DNA of 64,000 bases, from the NCBI GenBank assembly GCA_934183185.1, contig CAKPSO010000003.1, forward strand, positions 11,570 to 75,569, read 5' to 3'. Origin of the DNA: an uncultured Bacilli bacterium. GTDB taxonomy: Bacteria > Bacillota_I > Bacilli_A > RF39 > UBA660. Within the stretch, counting starts at the first letter, position 1; the number at the start of each line of letters is the position of its first letter. Below are positions 18,040-26,255 of this stretch, in pieces. The notes below the pieces were generated by a model. The model was not told the DNA's origin and did not search any database. It saw only the letters and a program-made list of their open reading frames with translations. A program made the translations under genes and the position numbers.

Positions 18040-18218
18040 AAATTAACCGCCTCCGTTACCTCTTTAACCTTTTTATCCTTAGTTTTGGCTTTAAATACTT
18101 TTCTAAAAAATTGCCCCTTTATTTTAGCAGGAAAATTAATAGTAATAGGATTAGTTGAACTCTTACCACCAATAATAGTAGTCGTTTTATGGTACTCTTC
18201 ATGCTCGATTTTGATCAT
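18036..18218 (-). CDS. Small basic protein paired with the gene downstream
   Basis: 60 residues: an acidic-His head, then GGKSSTNPITINFPAKIKG and a Lys-rich tail. It has a strong ribosome site (GAAGGAGGGATAAT-ATG) and its stop overlaps the next start by 4 bp (ATGA). No family is recognised. The tight pairing of a small protein with a DNA-binding-like partner recalls toxin-antitoxin or chaperone-partner gene pairs, but nothing in the sequence proves this. Confidence 0.55.
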   Translation of the reverse strand: MIKIEHEEYHKTTTIIGGKSSTNPITINFPAKIKGQFFRKVFKAKTKDKKVKEVTEAVNL

Positions 18219-18300
18219 ATTATCCCTCCTTCATGACTTAAGGATAACACACTCTGAAATAAAAATCAACTATAAATTTTTATAGCAGATTTATTTAACT

Positions 18301-18339
18301 AAGAAAAAGCCCTATTCCCCATTACGAGAAATAAGACTT
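18301..18339 (-). terminator. Terminator of the spoVA operon
   Basis: Minus strand: a 14-bp stem (18326-18339 with 18307-18320, several G-U pairs, loop of 5) followed by TTTTTC. It stands 3 bp after the spoVAE stop. Confidence 0.75.
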
Positions 18340-18341
18340 AT

Positions 18342-18692
18342 CTAATTTTTTGGTTTAAAAAATAATGTAAAAATAAAAGTAAATACTATAGCTGCCGTAA
18401 TACCAGAAGCAGTTAAATCAAACATTCCCATCAAAAGTCCCATAATTCCCATATCACTTGCTTTAGCCAAAGCCCCATGGATTAATGAATGACCAAAACT
18501 AGTAATTGGTACCAACGCTCCTGCTCCTACGTAATTAATAATTTGATCATATATACTAAAAGTATCCAAGAAAGATCCTACTACAACAAATATACTAGTA
18601 ATATGACCCGCAGATAATTTAGTATTATCTAAAATAATTTGGCCTATTAAACAAATAAGTCCACAAAACAAGAATGAATTTATATATATCAT
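18342..18692 (-). CDS. spoVAE: Stage V sporulation protein AE (SpoVAEb type)
   Basis: 116 residues of almost continuous membrane helix with the SpoVAEb blocks GQIILDNTKLSAGHITS, VGAGALVPITSFGHSLIHGA and a short charged end. With SpoVAC and SpoVAD it makes the channel that loads and releases dipicolinic acid in the spore inner membrane. The start overlaps the spoVAD stop by one base. No SpoVAA, AB, AEa or AF follows, so this is the short three-gene SpoVA set seen in many clostridia. Confidence 0.93.
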   Translation of the reverse strand: MIYINSFLFCGLICLIGQIILDNTKLSAGHITSIFVVVGSFLDTFSIYDQIINYVGAGALVPITSFGHSLIHGALAKASDMGIMGLLMGMFDLTASGITAAIVFTFIFTLFFKPKN

Positions 18693-19687
18693 TATTTAAT
18701 AACCTCCAAACTAACAGCATGAGCAATACTCAAAATATTTTCATGTTGAAATACCATTGTAGGAGAAAATAAAGCACCTGTTGCTACTAATAATACTTTT
18801 TTAATTTTCTTTTTTCTAAGCATTTCCATTATTAAACTATAATTAACTAAAGCACTACATACTGGTCCAGAGCCACCCGCTAATACTTCTTTTTGGGTTT
18901 CTAAATCATAAAGCATAACGCCACAATCATTATAATTACTACTAATATCTATTCCATATTCAGTCTTCATAAAATCTATTAGGATTTCTTTTCCATATAA
19001 TCCTAAGTCCCCTGTTAATATAAGATCATAGTAACTAGGTTCTCTATTCATATCCTTCAAATGTCTATAAATAGTATCAGCTGCAGCTGGTGCCATAACA
19101 CTACCCATATTAAGAGGATCAGTTTGATTATAATCAAGTATTCTTCCAATAGTTGAACTTTCTACTTTAATTCCCGTGTTTTCTAAAGTAAGTAACATAC
19201 TAGCTCCACCAGTAGCTGTAAATGTAGCTGTTTTAGGTTTAGGAGCTCCATACTCTGTTGGATTACGAAATTGCTTTTCACTAGACATATTATGGGAAGA
19301 AGTTGAAGTAATAACATTTTTAACTTTACCACTATCAATCAAACTACTTCCTAAAATAATTCCCTCAATACTAGTAGCACAGGCACTATAAATACCCAAA
19401 AAAGGAAAATTAAATTTTTCAGATGAATAACATGAAGAAGTAATTTGATTCATTAAATCACCCGATATAATAACATCTATATCTTCTTTATTTTTTTTAG
19501 CTTTCTTTAAAACTAAACTAATACTTTCTTCTAATACTTTAGCTTCTGCCGTCTCCCATGATTTTTCACCATTATATAAATTATCAAATGTCTTATCAAA
19601 ATACTTTTTCAAAGGTCCCTTTGCCTCATATGGTCCAGCTACAGTACTAGTTTCATCCACAAATACATTTTTATATTCAAAAGTCAT
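18692..19687 (-). CDS. spoVAD: Stage V sporulation protein AD
   Basis: 331 residues, thiolase-like fold, the dipicolinic-acid-binding part of the SpoVA complex. Recognisable blocks are VDETSTVAGPYEAKGPL at the start, LGIYSACATS (the Cys lies where thiolases have theirs), ATGGASMLL and ILTGDLGLYG. Ribosome site GGGAGGG. It sits 2 bp after spoVAC and overlaps spoVAE by one base. Confidence 0.95.
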   Translation of the reverse strand: MTFEYKNVFVDETSTVAGPYEAKGPLKKYFDKTFDNLYNGEKSWETAEAKVLEESISLVLKKAKKNKEDIDVIISGDLMNQITSSCYSSEKFNFPFLGIYSACATSIEGIILGSSLIDSGKVKNVITSTSSHNMSSEKQFRNPTEYGAPKPKTATFTATGGASMLLTLENTGIKVESSTIGRILDYNQTDPLNMGSVMAPAAADTIYRHLKDMNREPSYYDLILTGDLGLYGKEILIDFMKTEYGIDISSNYNDCGVMLYDLETQKEVLAGGSGPVCSALVNYSLIMEMLRKKKIKKVLLVATGALFSPTMVFQHENILSIAHAVSLEVIK

Positions 19688-19689
19688 AA

Positions 19690-20130
19690 TTACCCTCCCA
19701 TAATAATTAATCTAAGAAGTCCAAAAAACCAAGCTGATACTACTCCATATAAAATAACACTACCTGCAAGTTTAAATATATTGCTACCAAGTCCAAATAT
19801 AGGTCCCTCTTTTCTATATTCAATTCCTGCACTAGTCATTGAATGAGCAAATCCTGTAATAGGAATAATTAATCCACACTTACAGAATGTTACCCATTTA
19901 TCAAAAAAGCCTAATGCTGTAAATAAACTAGCTAAAAATATTAAAGTAACTAGCATAAATGTAGATGCATCTTTTGTAGATATATCAAACCATCCTACAT
20001 AACATTCAGTCAATACTTGTCCTATAACCCCTACTAATCCACCTGTTACAAATGCTATAAAAGCATTTTGAACCCTTGTTTCAGTAGGTTTATGTTTATT
20101 AACTATTTCTTCATACTTCTTTTTTTCCAT
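19690..20130 (-). CDS. spoVAC: Stage V sporulation protein AC
   Basis: 146 residues. I place the start at the ATG at 20130, six bases after GGTG; the frame is open three codons further up (GTG, ATG, AAA). Four or five membrane helices carry the SpoVAC signatures VGGLVG-like FVTGGLVGVIGQ and IIPITGFAHSMTSAGIEYRKEG. In Bacillus this protein acts as a mechanosensitive channel for dipicolinic acid. First gene of the spoVA operon, directly behind a sigma-G-like promoter. Confidence 0.93.
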   Translation of the reverse strand: MEKKKYEEIVNKHKPTETRVQNAFIAFVTGGLVGVIGQVLTECYVGWFDISTKDASTFMLVTLIFLASLFTALGFFDKWVTFCKCGLIIPITGFAHSMTSAGIEYRKEGPIFGLGSNIFKLAGSVILYGVVSAWFFGLLRLIIMGG

Positions 20131-20146
20131 TTTCATCACCTACTAC

Positions 20147-20176
20147 TATTATGTAAATATTTAAATATTTTTATAC
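20147..20176 (-). promoter_or_regulatory. Sigma-G-like promoter of spoVA
   Basis: On the minus strand GTATA, an 18-bp spacer and CATAATA fit the sigma-G pattern (gmATR, 18 bp, CATnmTA) except for one base of the -35. The predicted start is about 20140, ten bases before the spoVAC ATG. The Bacillus spoVA operon is sigma-G controlled, which supports the call. Confidence 0.55.
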
Positions 20177-20184
20177 AAAAATAA

Positions 20185-20203
20185 AAGAGATATTCAATCT
20201 CTT
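20185..20203 (-). terminator. Terminator of spoIIAA-sigF
   Basis: Minus strand stem AAGAGAT/ATCTCTT with a 5-nt loop and a T-rich tail; it overlaps the stop codon of the sigma gene and separates it from spoVA. Confidence 0.65.
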
Positions 20204-20870
20204 AAGCAACTTCTTTCCTTAACTTTTGGAGAATCTTACTTTCTTCTCTTGAAACTTTAACTTGAGAAAGTCCCATCATTTTACTAGTTTCACTCTGAGT
20301 CATATCCTCAAAATAACGATACTTAATAAGTCTTTGTTCTTCTTCTGATAATCTAGTTAAAGCTTCTTTTAAATCAAGTACATCTTCATTGAATCCTTTT
20401 TCTTGATATGGAATAGTATCATATAAGTTAACATCTTTATCACCATCATCACTATTAACTATATAATCAAAACTAAGTACAAATTGTTTAGACATTAATG
20501 CTTCTTGTATTAGTGAAATATCTATTTCAGAAAACAAAGATATTTCTTCTAATGTAGGTTCTCTTAGTAATTTATGCCTCAATGTATTAGAAACATCTTC
20601 TACTATTTTAGCTATTTTAAGTAAATTACGATTTGTTTTAATATTTCTATCTTCTCTAATATATTTAAGTATTTCTCCTTTAATCCACAAATATGCATAT
20701 GAAGAAAATTTGGTATTAGAGTTCTCTTTATAGTTATCATAAGCTTTTTTTAATCCAATCATACCTACTTGTTTTAAATCTTCTATATCGTAATAATAAT
20801 GAAATTTATTAGCATAAGCTAAAATTAGGTTTTCATATTTAAGTAATTCTTCTTCAAAAGTATTAGTCAT
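20202..20870 (-). CDS. sigF: Sporulation sigma factor, sigma-F type
   Basis: 222 residues. Region 2 reads DLKQVGMIGLKKAYDNY, SSYAYLWIKGEILKYIRED; region 3 is at about 80-140; region 4 has the helix-turn-helix MTQSETSKMMGLSQVKVSR, closest to the sigma-F tail (TQSE...GISQVQVSR). It is shorter at the N-terminus than the Bacillus protein and diverged in region 2. The gene order spoIIAA-sigF-spoVA supports sigma-F over sigma-G, although the sequence alone does not settle it. The anti-sigma gene spoIIAB, which normally lies between spoIIAA and sigF, is absent here. Confidence 0.85.
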   Translation of the reverse strand: MTNTFEEELLKYENLILAYANKFHYYYDIEDLKQVGMIGLKKAYDNYKENSNTKFSSYAYLWIKGEILKYIREDRNIKTNRNLLKIAKIVEDVSNTLRHKLLREPTLEEISLFSEIDISLIQEALMSKQFVLSFDYIVNSDDGDKDVNLYDTIPYQEKGFNEDVLDLKEALTRLSEEEQRLIKYRYFEDMTQSETSKMMGLSQVKVSREESKILQKLRKEVA

Positions 20871-20883
20871 ATTATCATCCTTT

Positions 20884-21234
20884 TTAAATATTTATTAATC
20901 GAAAGGCACCAAGTTCATTACTACTACTTTCTATATTCTGAAAGGCTAAATTAATTTCTTTAGTAACTTTTCTATGTATAATGGAATCATATCCACATAC
21001 TACTAATTTTCCATCATGCATAATAACATCAAAATAGTGATCCATAATACTTTTAATACCGACTTCATCAATGGATGTTAGATTTTCCAGATTAATAACA
21101 AAGTAACGTATTCCTTGTTCATATATCATTCTATCTAATTCTTCATTTAATTGTTTAGATGTTCTTTCACTAAGAATTCCTTCTAAACGCACAAACAACA
21201 TACCACGTACAAACTCCATATTAATTTTGAACAT
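20884..21234 (-). CDS. spoIIAA: SpoIIAA-like STAS protein lacking the phosphorylation site
   Basis: 116 residues. It aligns without gaps to residues 12-80 of Bacillus SpoIIAA, including VLNLEDL-like VINLENL, GIRYFVI and GKLVVC. At the key site Bacillus has M-D-S-S-G; here it is I-D56-E57-V58-G59. Ser58, the residue that SpoIIAB phosphorylates and SpoIIE dephosphorylates, is Val, and its neighbour Ser57 is Glu. The gene starts the unit with GAGGTGAG upstream and is followed 13 bp later by the sigma gene. The usual partner switch cannot work on this protein in the known way. Confidence 0.85.
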   Translation of the reverse strand: MFKINMEFVRGMLFVRLEGILSERTSKQLNEELDRMIYEQGIRYFVINLENLTSIDEVGIKSIMDHYFDVIMHDGKLVVCGYDSIIHRKVTKEINLAFQNIESSSNELGAFRLINI

Positions 21235-21326
21235 ATCTCACCTCTTGTTTTATGTATATTTAATATAGCTCTTTTTTAATAATTTTTATACACTTTCGAC
21301 AAAAGATGTCAAAACTTCCCATAGAA

Positions 21327-21357
21327 AAATAACTGAACATCAACTATTCAGTTATTT
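21327..21357 (-). terminator. Terminator of the 21366 surface gene
   Basis: 11-bp perfect stem AAATAACTGAA/TTCAGTTATTT with a 9-nt loop and TTTTC on the minus strand, nine bases after the stop codon. Confidence 0.8.
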
Positions 21358-21365
21358 ATATTTAA

Positions 21366-23096
21366 TTATTCTACAACAAATGGATCAGAACTTGTGCCTA
21401 TTCCAGAAGCTTTAACATTTGGTTTTATGTTTATTACAGGTCTAACAGGACTAGGCATTATTAACAATTTGCTACCTGAAACATTATCTTGATTTCTATA
21501 AACGATCCAACCTCTACCATCAGTTTTATCAAAACCGCCTGGATTAATCATAAATGTATCAATATCACTATATAAATACCATGCAGACATTTTTTTATTT
21601 ATGTAGCCACCAGCATATACTACTTCATCATATGAAATTAATCCAATTTTTTTATATAAAATACCATGATTATTATCATCATTAGTACAAGTAAAATTTA
21701 CAATATATTTATCATATACAGGTGCAATTATATTATTATATCTATAAGTAGAGTTTGCTTTAACCTTCGCTTGTTCACAAAAAATGCCATCAGTTATATA
21801 AGAATCATAATTAACTAATTTTAAAGTATACCAATTTTCTAATTCTTTCAATAAGTTACTGTTAGAAAAATAAAATGTTTCATAATCCGATGTAGTATCC
21901 CAAGAATAGGCACTATTATCATTAATGCCTTCTTTCATAATAATTCTTATCGTTCCATCTTCATTTATTCTTACTATTCTCCACGTAAGCCCTGCAAATG
22001 ATACATAATTATTTTCTACATTTCCTCTAAAATAATATGTTGGATCTCCTGTATTAGTAGCAGTTGATTTATATAAGCCACTTGCATCTCTAGAATCCTC
22101 ATAAGTAGTAGTTAATGTTGGTTCTGCATCTATTACTTCATATTTTTTTCCAAATATTGATACTTTCTCTGCCTGCTTTACTTTAATATTAATTTTGTAT
22201 TCTTTAGTTACTGTTTGATCTGTACTAGTAATAGTTACTTTATAGATATTATTACCACCTACTAGACTTACTTCACTATTATTTGATATTACTTGATTAT
22301 CTTTTTCTATCTTTACATTAGCTAATGAATACTTAGGTACTATATTTAACTTAGCTGTTGTATCACTATCTAACTCTACTTCATAGTTCCAGTCTTTATT
22401 TTCAACTTTAGTTAAACTGGTATCTCCTATAGTTATATTTTTTATATCAGTATTACTTCTTAATGCTTGTTCTTCTTCTGATATTACTTTAGCATTTGAA
22501 TATACATTTACTGTTGCTGTAAAGGTTTGTCCTCCTATAACGCTTAAATCTGCATTTTCATCTAACCACATTTTTAATCTAAATGTCTTTAAATAATTAT
22601 TAGTATTTCCTGCTACTTCTCCCTTGTAGATACTCTTTTCTACATTATTTCCAACATCAGTAGTAGTTTGTACTAATTTACTATATAGGGTTGGTGTTAG
22701 TAATTCTGTTTGATCTATCCCATCTTGAAGATATACTTTTATATTATCTTCACCCATAGTAGAAGTAGCTTTCTTTCTTAGTGTTACTTCATATGGTATT
22801 ACTTCATTTCCTGTATTTGTTCCCTCTACTTTGAAATCAAATACATTATTATCTCCTACTAATTCTTTACCCTTAGTATCTGATATTGGTTCTGCCTCAG
22901 TTATACTTATTCCATTACCATTAGTATTATTTTCTGTATACAAGAACTTTAATGTACCAGTGGTAACTACATTATCTGTAGTTCCTTCTTTAGTATAAGT
23001 AAATACTGCATATGTTACTCCTATAGTTATTAAAAATAAACTTAATATTCCTAATACTGAAAATAATATCTGTTTACTTTTATTCTTATCTTTCAT
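21366..23096 (-). CDS. Surface protein: TasA-like head, cadherin-like middle, WRIVRINEDGT domain
   Basis: 576 residues. The head has a basic start, a hydrophobic span (about 10-31, GVTYAVFTYT) and the TasA/camelysin-like fold of fibre-forming matrix proteins (about 30-200). Residues about 215-305 resemble a cadherin-like beta-sandwich repeat (TIGDTSLTKVE, YKVTITSTD). The C-terminal 260 residues are a domain also present twice at 37629-39434 and once at the window end: ASGLYKSTATNTG, YYFRGNVENNYVSFAG, WRIVRINEDGT, CEQAK, YDEVVYAGGY, RPVINIK, GTSSDPFVV. I do not know the function of that domain. It is divergent from a small XRE gene that probably controls it. Confidence 0.75.
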   Translation of the reverse strand: MKDKNKSKQILFSVLGILSLFLITIGVTYAVFTYTKEGTTDNVVTTGTLKFLYTENNTNGNGISITEAEPISDTKGKELVGDNNVFDFKVEGTNTGNEVIPYEVTLRKKATSTMGEDNIKVYLQDGIDQTELLTPTLYSKLVQTTTDVGNNVEKSIYKGEVAGNTNNYLKTFRLKMWLDENADLSVIGGQTFTATVNVYSNAKVISEEEQALRSNTDIKNITIGDTSLTKVENKDWNYEVELDSDTTAKLNIVPKYSLANVKIEKDNQVISNNSEVSLVGGNNIYKVTITSTDQTVTKEYKINIKVKQAEKVSIFGKKYEVIDAEPTLTTTYEDSRDASGLYKSTATNTGDPTYYFRGNVENNYVSFAGLTWRIVRINEDGTIRIIMKEGINDNSAYSWDTTSDYETFYFSNSNLLKELENWYTLKLVNYDSYITDGIFCEQAKVKANSTYRYNNIIAPVYDKYIVNFTCTNDDNNHGILYKKIGLISYDEVVYAGGYINKKMSAWYLYSDIDTFMINPGGFDKTDGRGWIVYRNQDNVSGSKLLIMPSPVRPVINIKPNVKASGIGTSSDPFVVE

Positions 23097-23180
23097 TATA
23101 AAGAACCTCCTACTACCTATTCTTTACTAAATTATACAAATAATACTATCTCTAGCCTCTACTTTATTTATAAATTTATT

Positions 23181-23224
23181 ATACACGTTTTGCGTGTATA
23201 ATTCAATACAAACTTTCCGTGTAT
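23181..23224. promoter_or_regulatory. Pair of inverted-repeat operators between surface gene and XRE gene
   Basis: ATACACG-TTTTG-CGTGTAT at 23181-23199 is a perfect 7-5-7 inverted repeat. A second copy, ATACAAA-CTTTC-CGTGTAT, starts exactly 25 bp later (23206-23224). They lie in the divergent control region, 27 bp before the XRE start, where the XRE product could bind to control both genes. Confidence 0.65.
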
Positions 23225-23250
23225 GAGGGAATACCTTAGAGGTGTAGAAT

Positions 23251-23496
23251 ATGAATAGATTAAAAGATCTCAGAGAAGATAAAGACTTATTTCCAAAAGA
23301 TATAGCTAAAATTTTAAACGTAACCCAACAACAATATTCTCGCTGTGAAACTGAAGAAAATCAACTATCATATGATGGATTAATTAAACTAGCATTATTC
23401 TACAAGACATCAATCGATTACATCTTAGGAATTACTGATATTAAAGAACCATATCCAAGACATTCTAAAAATAAAAGAACATTATCTAAAGTATAA
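23251..23496 (+). CDS. Small XRE-family regulator (surface-module type)
   Basis: 81 residues, almost only a helix-turn-helix: RLKDLREDKDLFPKDIAKIL, TQQQYSRCETEENQLSYDGL and FYKTSIDYILGITD. It is a close relative of the protein at 39545-39769, which also faces away from a surface protein with the same C-terminal domain. TTAGAGGTG precedes the ATG. It is likely a local repressor acting on the operators just upstream. Confidence 0.85.
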   Translation: MNRLKDLREDKDLFPKDIAKILNVTQQQYSRCETEENQLSYDGLIKLALFYKTSIDYILGITDIKEPYPRHSKNKRTLSKV

Positions 23497-23537
23497 AAAA
23501 ATAATAATAGACTCAACACCTATCATTATTTTTTTTA
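23495..23537. terminator. Bidirectional terminator
   Basis: An A-rich arm ending ATAATAATAG pairs with CTATCATTATT and a long T run, between the converging XRE and P-type ATPase genes. Confidence 0.65.
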
Positions 23538-25888
23538 TTTTCTAACCAATCTAAACCATCTAACACTAATTTATTTAATTTCTGAAATATATATAATGAA
23601 CATATCAATAACACTACAAATATCAAACTAATTTGAAAATTAAGTGCTGAAATATTGAAAAACTTATATTGAAAAACAGAACAATAAATAAATCCTAATA
23701 ATAGCATTATCCATAAAGTACGTCTAAACCAATTAAATGGCTGACATAAACGATATAAAAATATAAACCCTGTCATACCAGTTAAAAATACTACTAAACT
23801 AGAAACAACATCTTCATTTAAATTAAACCCATATTTAAATAACATAATCATAATAACATTAAATACTACAGTAAGTGCAGCTGGTACACTTTTACTAACA
23901 ACTTTAAGTAAAAAGTTACCCTTAACAATATCAGTATTTGGTTCAAGTGCTAATACAAATGATGGAATACCAATAGTAAATCCAGTAATTAACGTTAACT
24001 GTATTGGAATAAAAAAATATTTGCTAGATAAAAATACACATATTAGAATCAAAAAAACTGTAAATATAGTTTTTACTAATAATAAAGATGCACTTCTTTC
24101 AATATTATTAATAGTTCTTCTACCCTCTCCTACTATATGGGGCATAGCTGAAAAATTAGAATCTAATAAAACAAGTTGACTAACATTACGACTAGCCTCC
24201 ATACCACTAGCCATAGCTATACTACAATCAGCTTCTTTTAAAGCTAATACATCATTTACTCCATCACCTGTCATTGCAACTGTATGTCCATTAGCTTTTA
24301 ATATCTCTATAATTCTTTTTTTCTGTATCGGAGTAACTCTACCAAATATGTTATATTTCATAACAGCATCTTCTAACTGTTTATCATCTAAAGTACTAGC
24401 ATCTATTCCATTAACATTTTCAAGTCCAGCTCTCTCTGCTATTTTAGATACAGTCCTATAATGGTCACCAGATATAATTTTTACTTCAACACCCTGTTTT
24501 TTAAAATACTCTAGTGTCACCTTAGCATCACTTCTTACTTTATCTTGAATCAAAATATAACCAACAACTTCTAAATGTAAAGGTCTTTCTTTAAGTAACT
24601 CTTTACTATAAGCAAGTACTAATACTCTATAATCATTTTGGTATAAAGCAATTTTATCTTTAACTTTATCTACTTCATCTCCTAAAACAAATTCTGGAGC
24701 TCCTAAATAATAAGTTCCGATTTCAATAAATGTAACCCCAGAAAACTTACGTTGTGAAGAAAAAGGTAATATCTGCTGTGACACCCATTCTTTCTTTACA
24801 CCACAATCTTCCTCTAAAGCTAAAGAAGTAGAATTACGTTCAGTTATAGCACCAAGCATTTCTGCAATAATATTTTTCATTTCTTTTATATCATGCCCAT
24901 TATCAGCAATAAGATTATTAACTTCCATCTTACCTTCAGTAATAGTTCCTGTTTTATCCAAACAAATAACGTCAACTCTAGCCAAAGTCTCAATACAATA
25001 TAACTGCTGCACTAATACTTTATATTTAGATAATCTAATAACACTAACTGCCATAACTGAACTAGTAAGTAAAATTAATCCTTCAGGTATCATTCCTATT
25101 AATGCTGCAACTGTAGAAAATACAGAAGTATATATGTTATTAGTTATACTATACTGATTATAGAAAAATAAAATACCTATTGGAACAATAAAGAAAGATA
25201 TTATTTTTAATAATTTCTCAAAAGAATTTAATATTACCGAATTACTTTTCTTATTATATTTAGCCCCACTTGATATTTGAGAAATATAATTATCACTACC
25301 AATATGTTCCACCCTAACATAACAATTACCACTAACTACAAAACTACCAGATAACAAAGTATCTCCCTTTTTCTTTAATATTGGGTCTACTTCTCCTGTT
25401 AAAAAAGATTCATTTACTTCTATTTCTCCATCTAGCAAGGTAGAATCTACTACTATTTGATTACCAGTTTCAAAATATAATACATCATCTAAAACAATTT
25501 CATTAATTTCTATTTTCTGCTGTTTACCATTACGAATAACTGTTACTTTAGAAGATGCTAGTAATGATAATTTATCAATAACTTTCTTAGAAATAATTTC
25601 TTGTATCGTACTAATAATAGTATTACATATAATAACACCCATAAACAAGCAATTTTTTAATGATTGAAAAATAGTACCTTGTATTACTCCAACCACAATA
25701 ATAGCAGCACCTAATACTATGTTTAAAAAGTTAAAATATGTAAAACAGTTATCTCTAATAATCTTAGGAATAGTTTTGGTAGTAGGCTGATTATCATAGT
25801 TAACCATTCCATTTTCTATTCTTTCATTTACCTGTTCTTCTGTTAATCCTTCTTTAAAATATGGTTCGTATCTTTCAATTAATCCCAT
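23513..25888 (-). CDS. P-type cation ATPase (CtpE-like)
   Basis: 791 residues with all P-type ATPase parts: actuator SFLTGEVDPI (about 160-170), PEGL in the fourth helix (about 268), phosphorylated Asp311 in CLDKTGTITEGK, hinge TGDGVNDVLALKEADCSIAM, then six C-terminal helices. PEGL is the pattern of the CtpE/type-E branch, whose studied member in mycobacteria takes up calcium; the ion here is not proven. It is monocistronic, set between dacF and the surface gene, where Bacillus has spoIIAA directly after dacF. Confidence 0.9.
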   Translation of the reverse strand: MGLIERYEPYFKEGLTEEQVNERIENGMVNYDNQPTTKTIPKIIRDNCFTYFNFLNIVLGAAIIVVGVIQGTIFQSLKNCLFMGVIICNTIISTIQEIISKKVIDKLSLLASSKVTVIRNGKQQKIEINEIVLDDVLYFETGNQIVVDSTLLDGEIEVNESFLTGEVDPILKKKGDTLLSGSFVVSGNCYVRVEHIGSDNYISQISSGAKYNKKSNSVILNSFEKLLKIISFFIVPIGILFFYNQYSITNNIYTSVFSTVAALIGMIPEGLILLTSSVMAVSVIRLSKYKVLVQQLYCIETLARVDVICLDKTGTITEGKMEVNNLIADNGHDIKEMKNIIAEMLGAITERNSTSLALEEDCGVKKEWVSQQILPFSSQRKFSGVTFIEIGTYYLGAPEFVLGDEVDKVKDKIALYQNDYRVLVLAYSKELLKERPLHLEVVGYILIQDKVRSDAKVTLEYFKKQGVEVKIISGDHYRTVSKIAERAGLENVNGIDASTLDDKQLEDAVMKYNIFGRVTPIQKKRIIEILKANGHTVAMTGDGVNDVLALKEADCSIAMASGMEASRNVSQLVLLDSNFSAMPHIVGEGRRTINNIERSASLLLVKTIFTVFLILICVFLSSKYFFIPIQLTLITGFTIGIPSFVLALEPNTDIVKGNFLLKVVSKSVPAALTVVFNVIMIMLFKYGFNLNEDVVSSLVVFLTGMTGFIFLYRLCQPFNWFRRTLWIMLLLGFIYCSVFQYKFFNISALNFQISLIFVVLLICSLYIFQKLNKLVLDGLDWLENKKNNDRC

Positions 25889-25957
25889 AATAACACCACT
25901 CTCTAAAGTTATTATAACACGAGAAAAGATAGAATACTAAAAACTTAAAAAACTACA

Positions 25958-25980
25958 AGAAAAAAGTGTCAAATGACACT
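25958..25980 (-). terminator. Short minus-strand hairpin with T run
   Basis: AGTGTC/GACACT with a 4-nt loop followed by TTTTTTCTT on the minus strand, downstream of the group II intron relic and upstream of the P-type ATPase. Confidence 0.5.
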
Positions 25981-26035
25981 AATTTACTTATTAAAATAGT
26001 TTTATCTAAAGTATTTATATCTATCTTCTAGTTTA

Positions 26036-26212
26036 ACCATTTTTTACAATGTAGCCTTATAATAAGTTTCTGTTCGTTAGCCCTCGATTTTGTCCCACAC
26101 TTCCTTTAGCCCCAATATCACTATTGATGCTTTGTGCTTCCCTAACACTTCGTCGATACCTACGCGTGTATTGGACTTTCACCAACTAGATATATGCCAT
26201 GCACGACATACC
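26036..26212 (-). ncRNA. Group IIC intron relic, 5' (domain I) part, no ORF
   Basis: Read on the minus strand from about 26212, the RNA has the markers of bacterial class C introns in the right order: a degenerate 5' end (GTATGTCGTGCATGGC, compare GUGYGNC), GGTGAAAGTCC, GGGAAGCACAAAG, GGGGCTAAAGGAAG, GACAAAATCGAGGGC, TAACGAACAGAAAC and then TTATTATAAGGCTACATTG. No maturase frame follows and I cannot find domains V or VI, so the 3' limit is uncertain and may lie as far as about 25985. It starts right at the end of the dacF terminator, the place class C introns choose. Confidence 0.75.
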
Positions 26213-26247
26213 AAAAAAAGCTATTAACAATTACCATGTTAATAGCT
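26211..26247 (-). terminator. Terminator of dacF
   Basis: Strong minus-strand hairpin AGCTATTAAC/GTTAATAGCT with a 9-nt loop and TTTTTTT, nine bases after the dacF stop. The intron relic begins where the T run ends. Confidence 0.9.
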
Positions 26248-26255
26248 AATGATAT

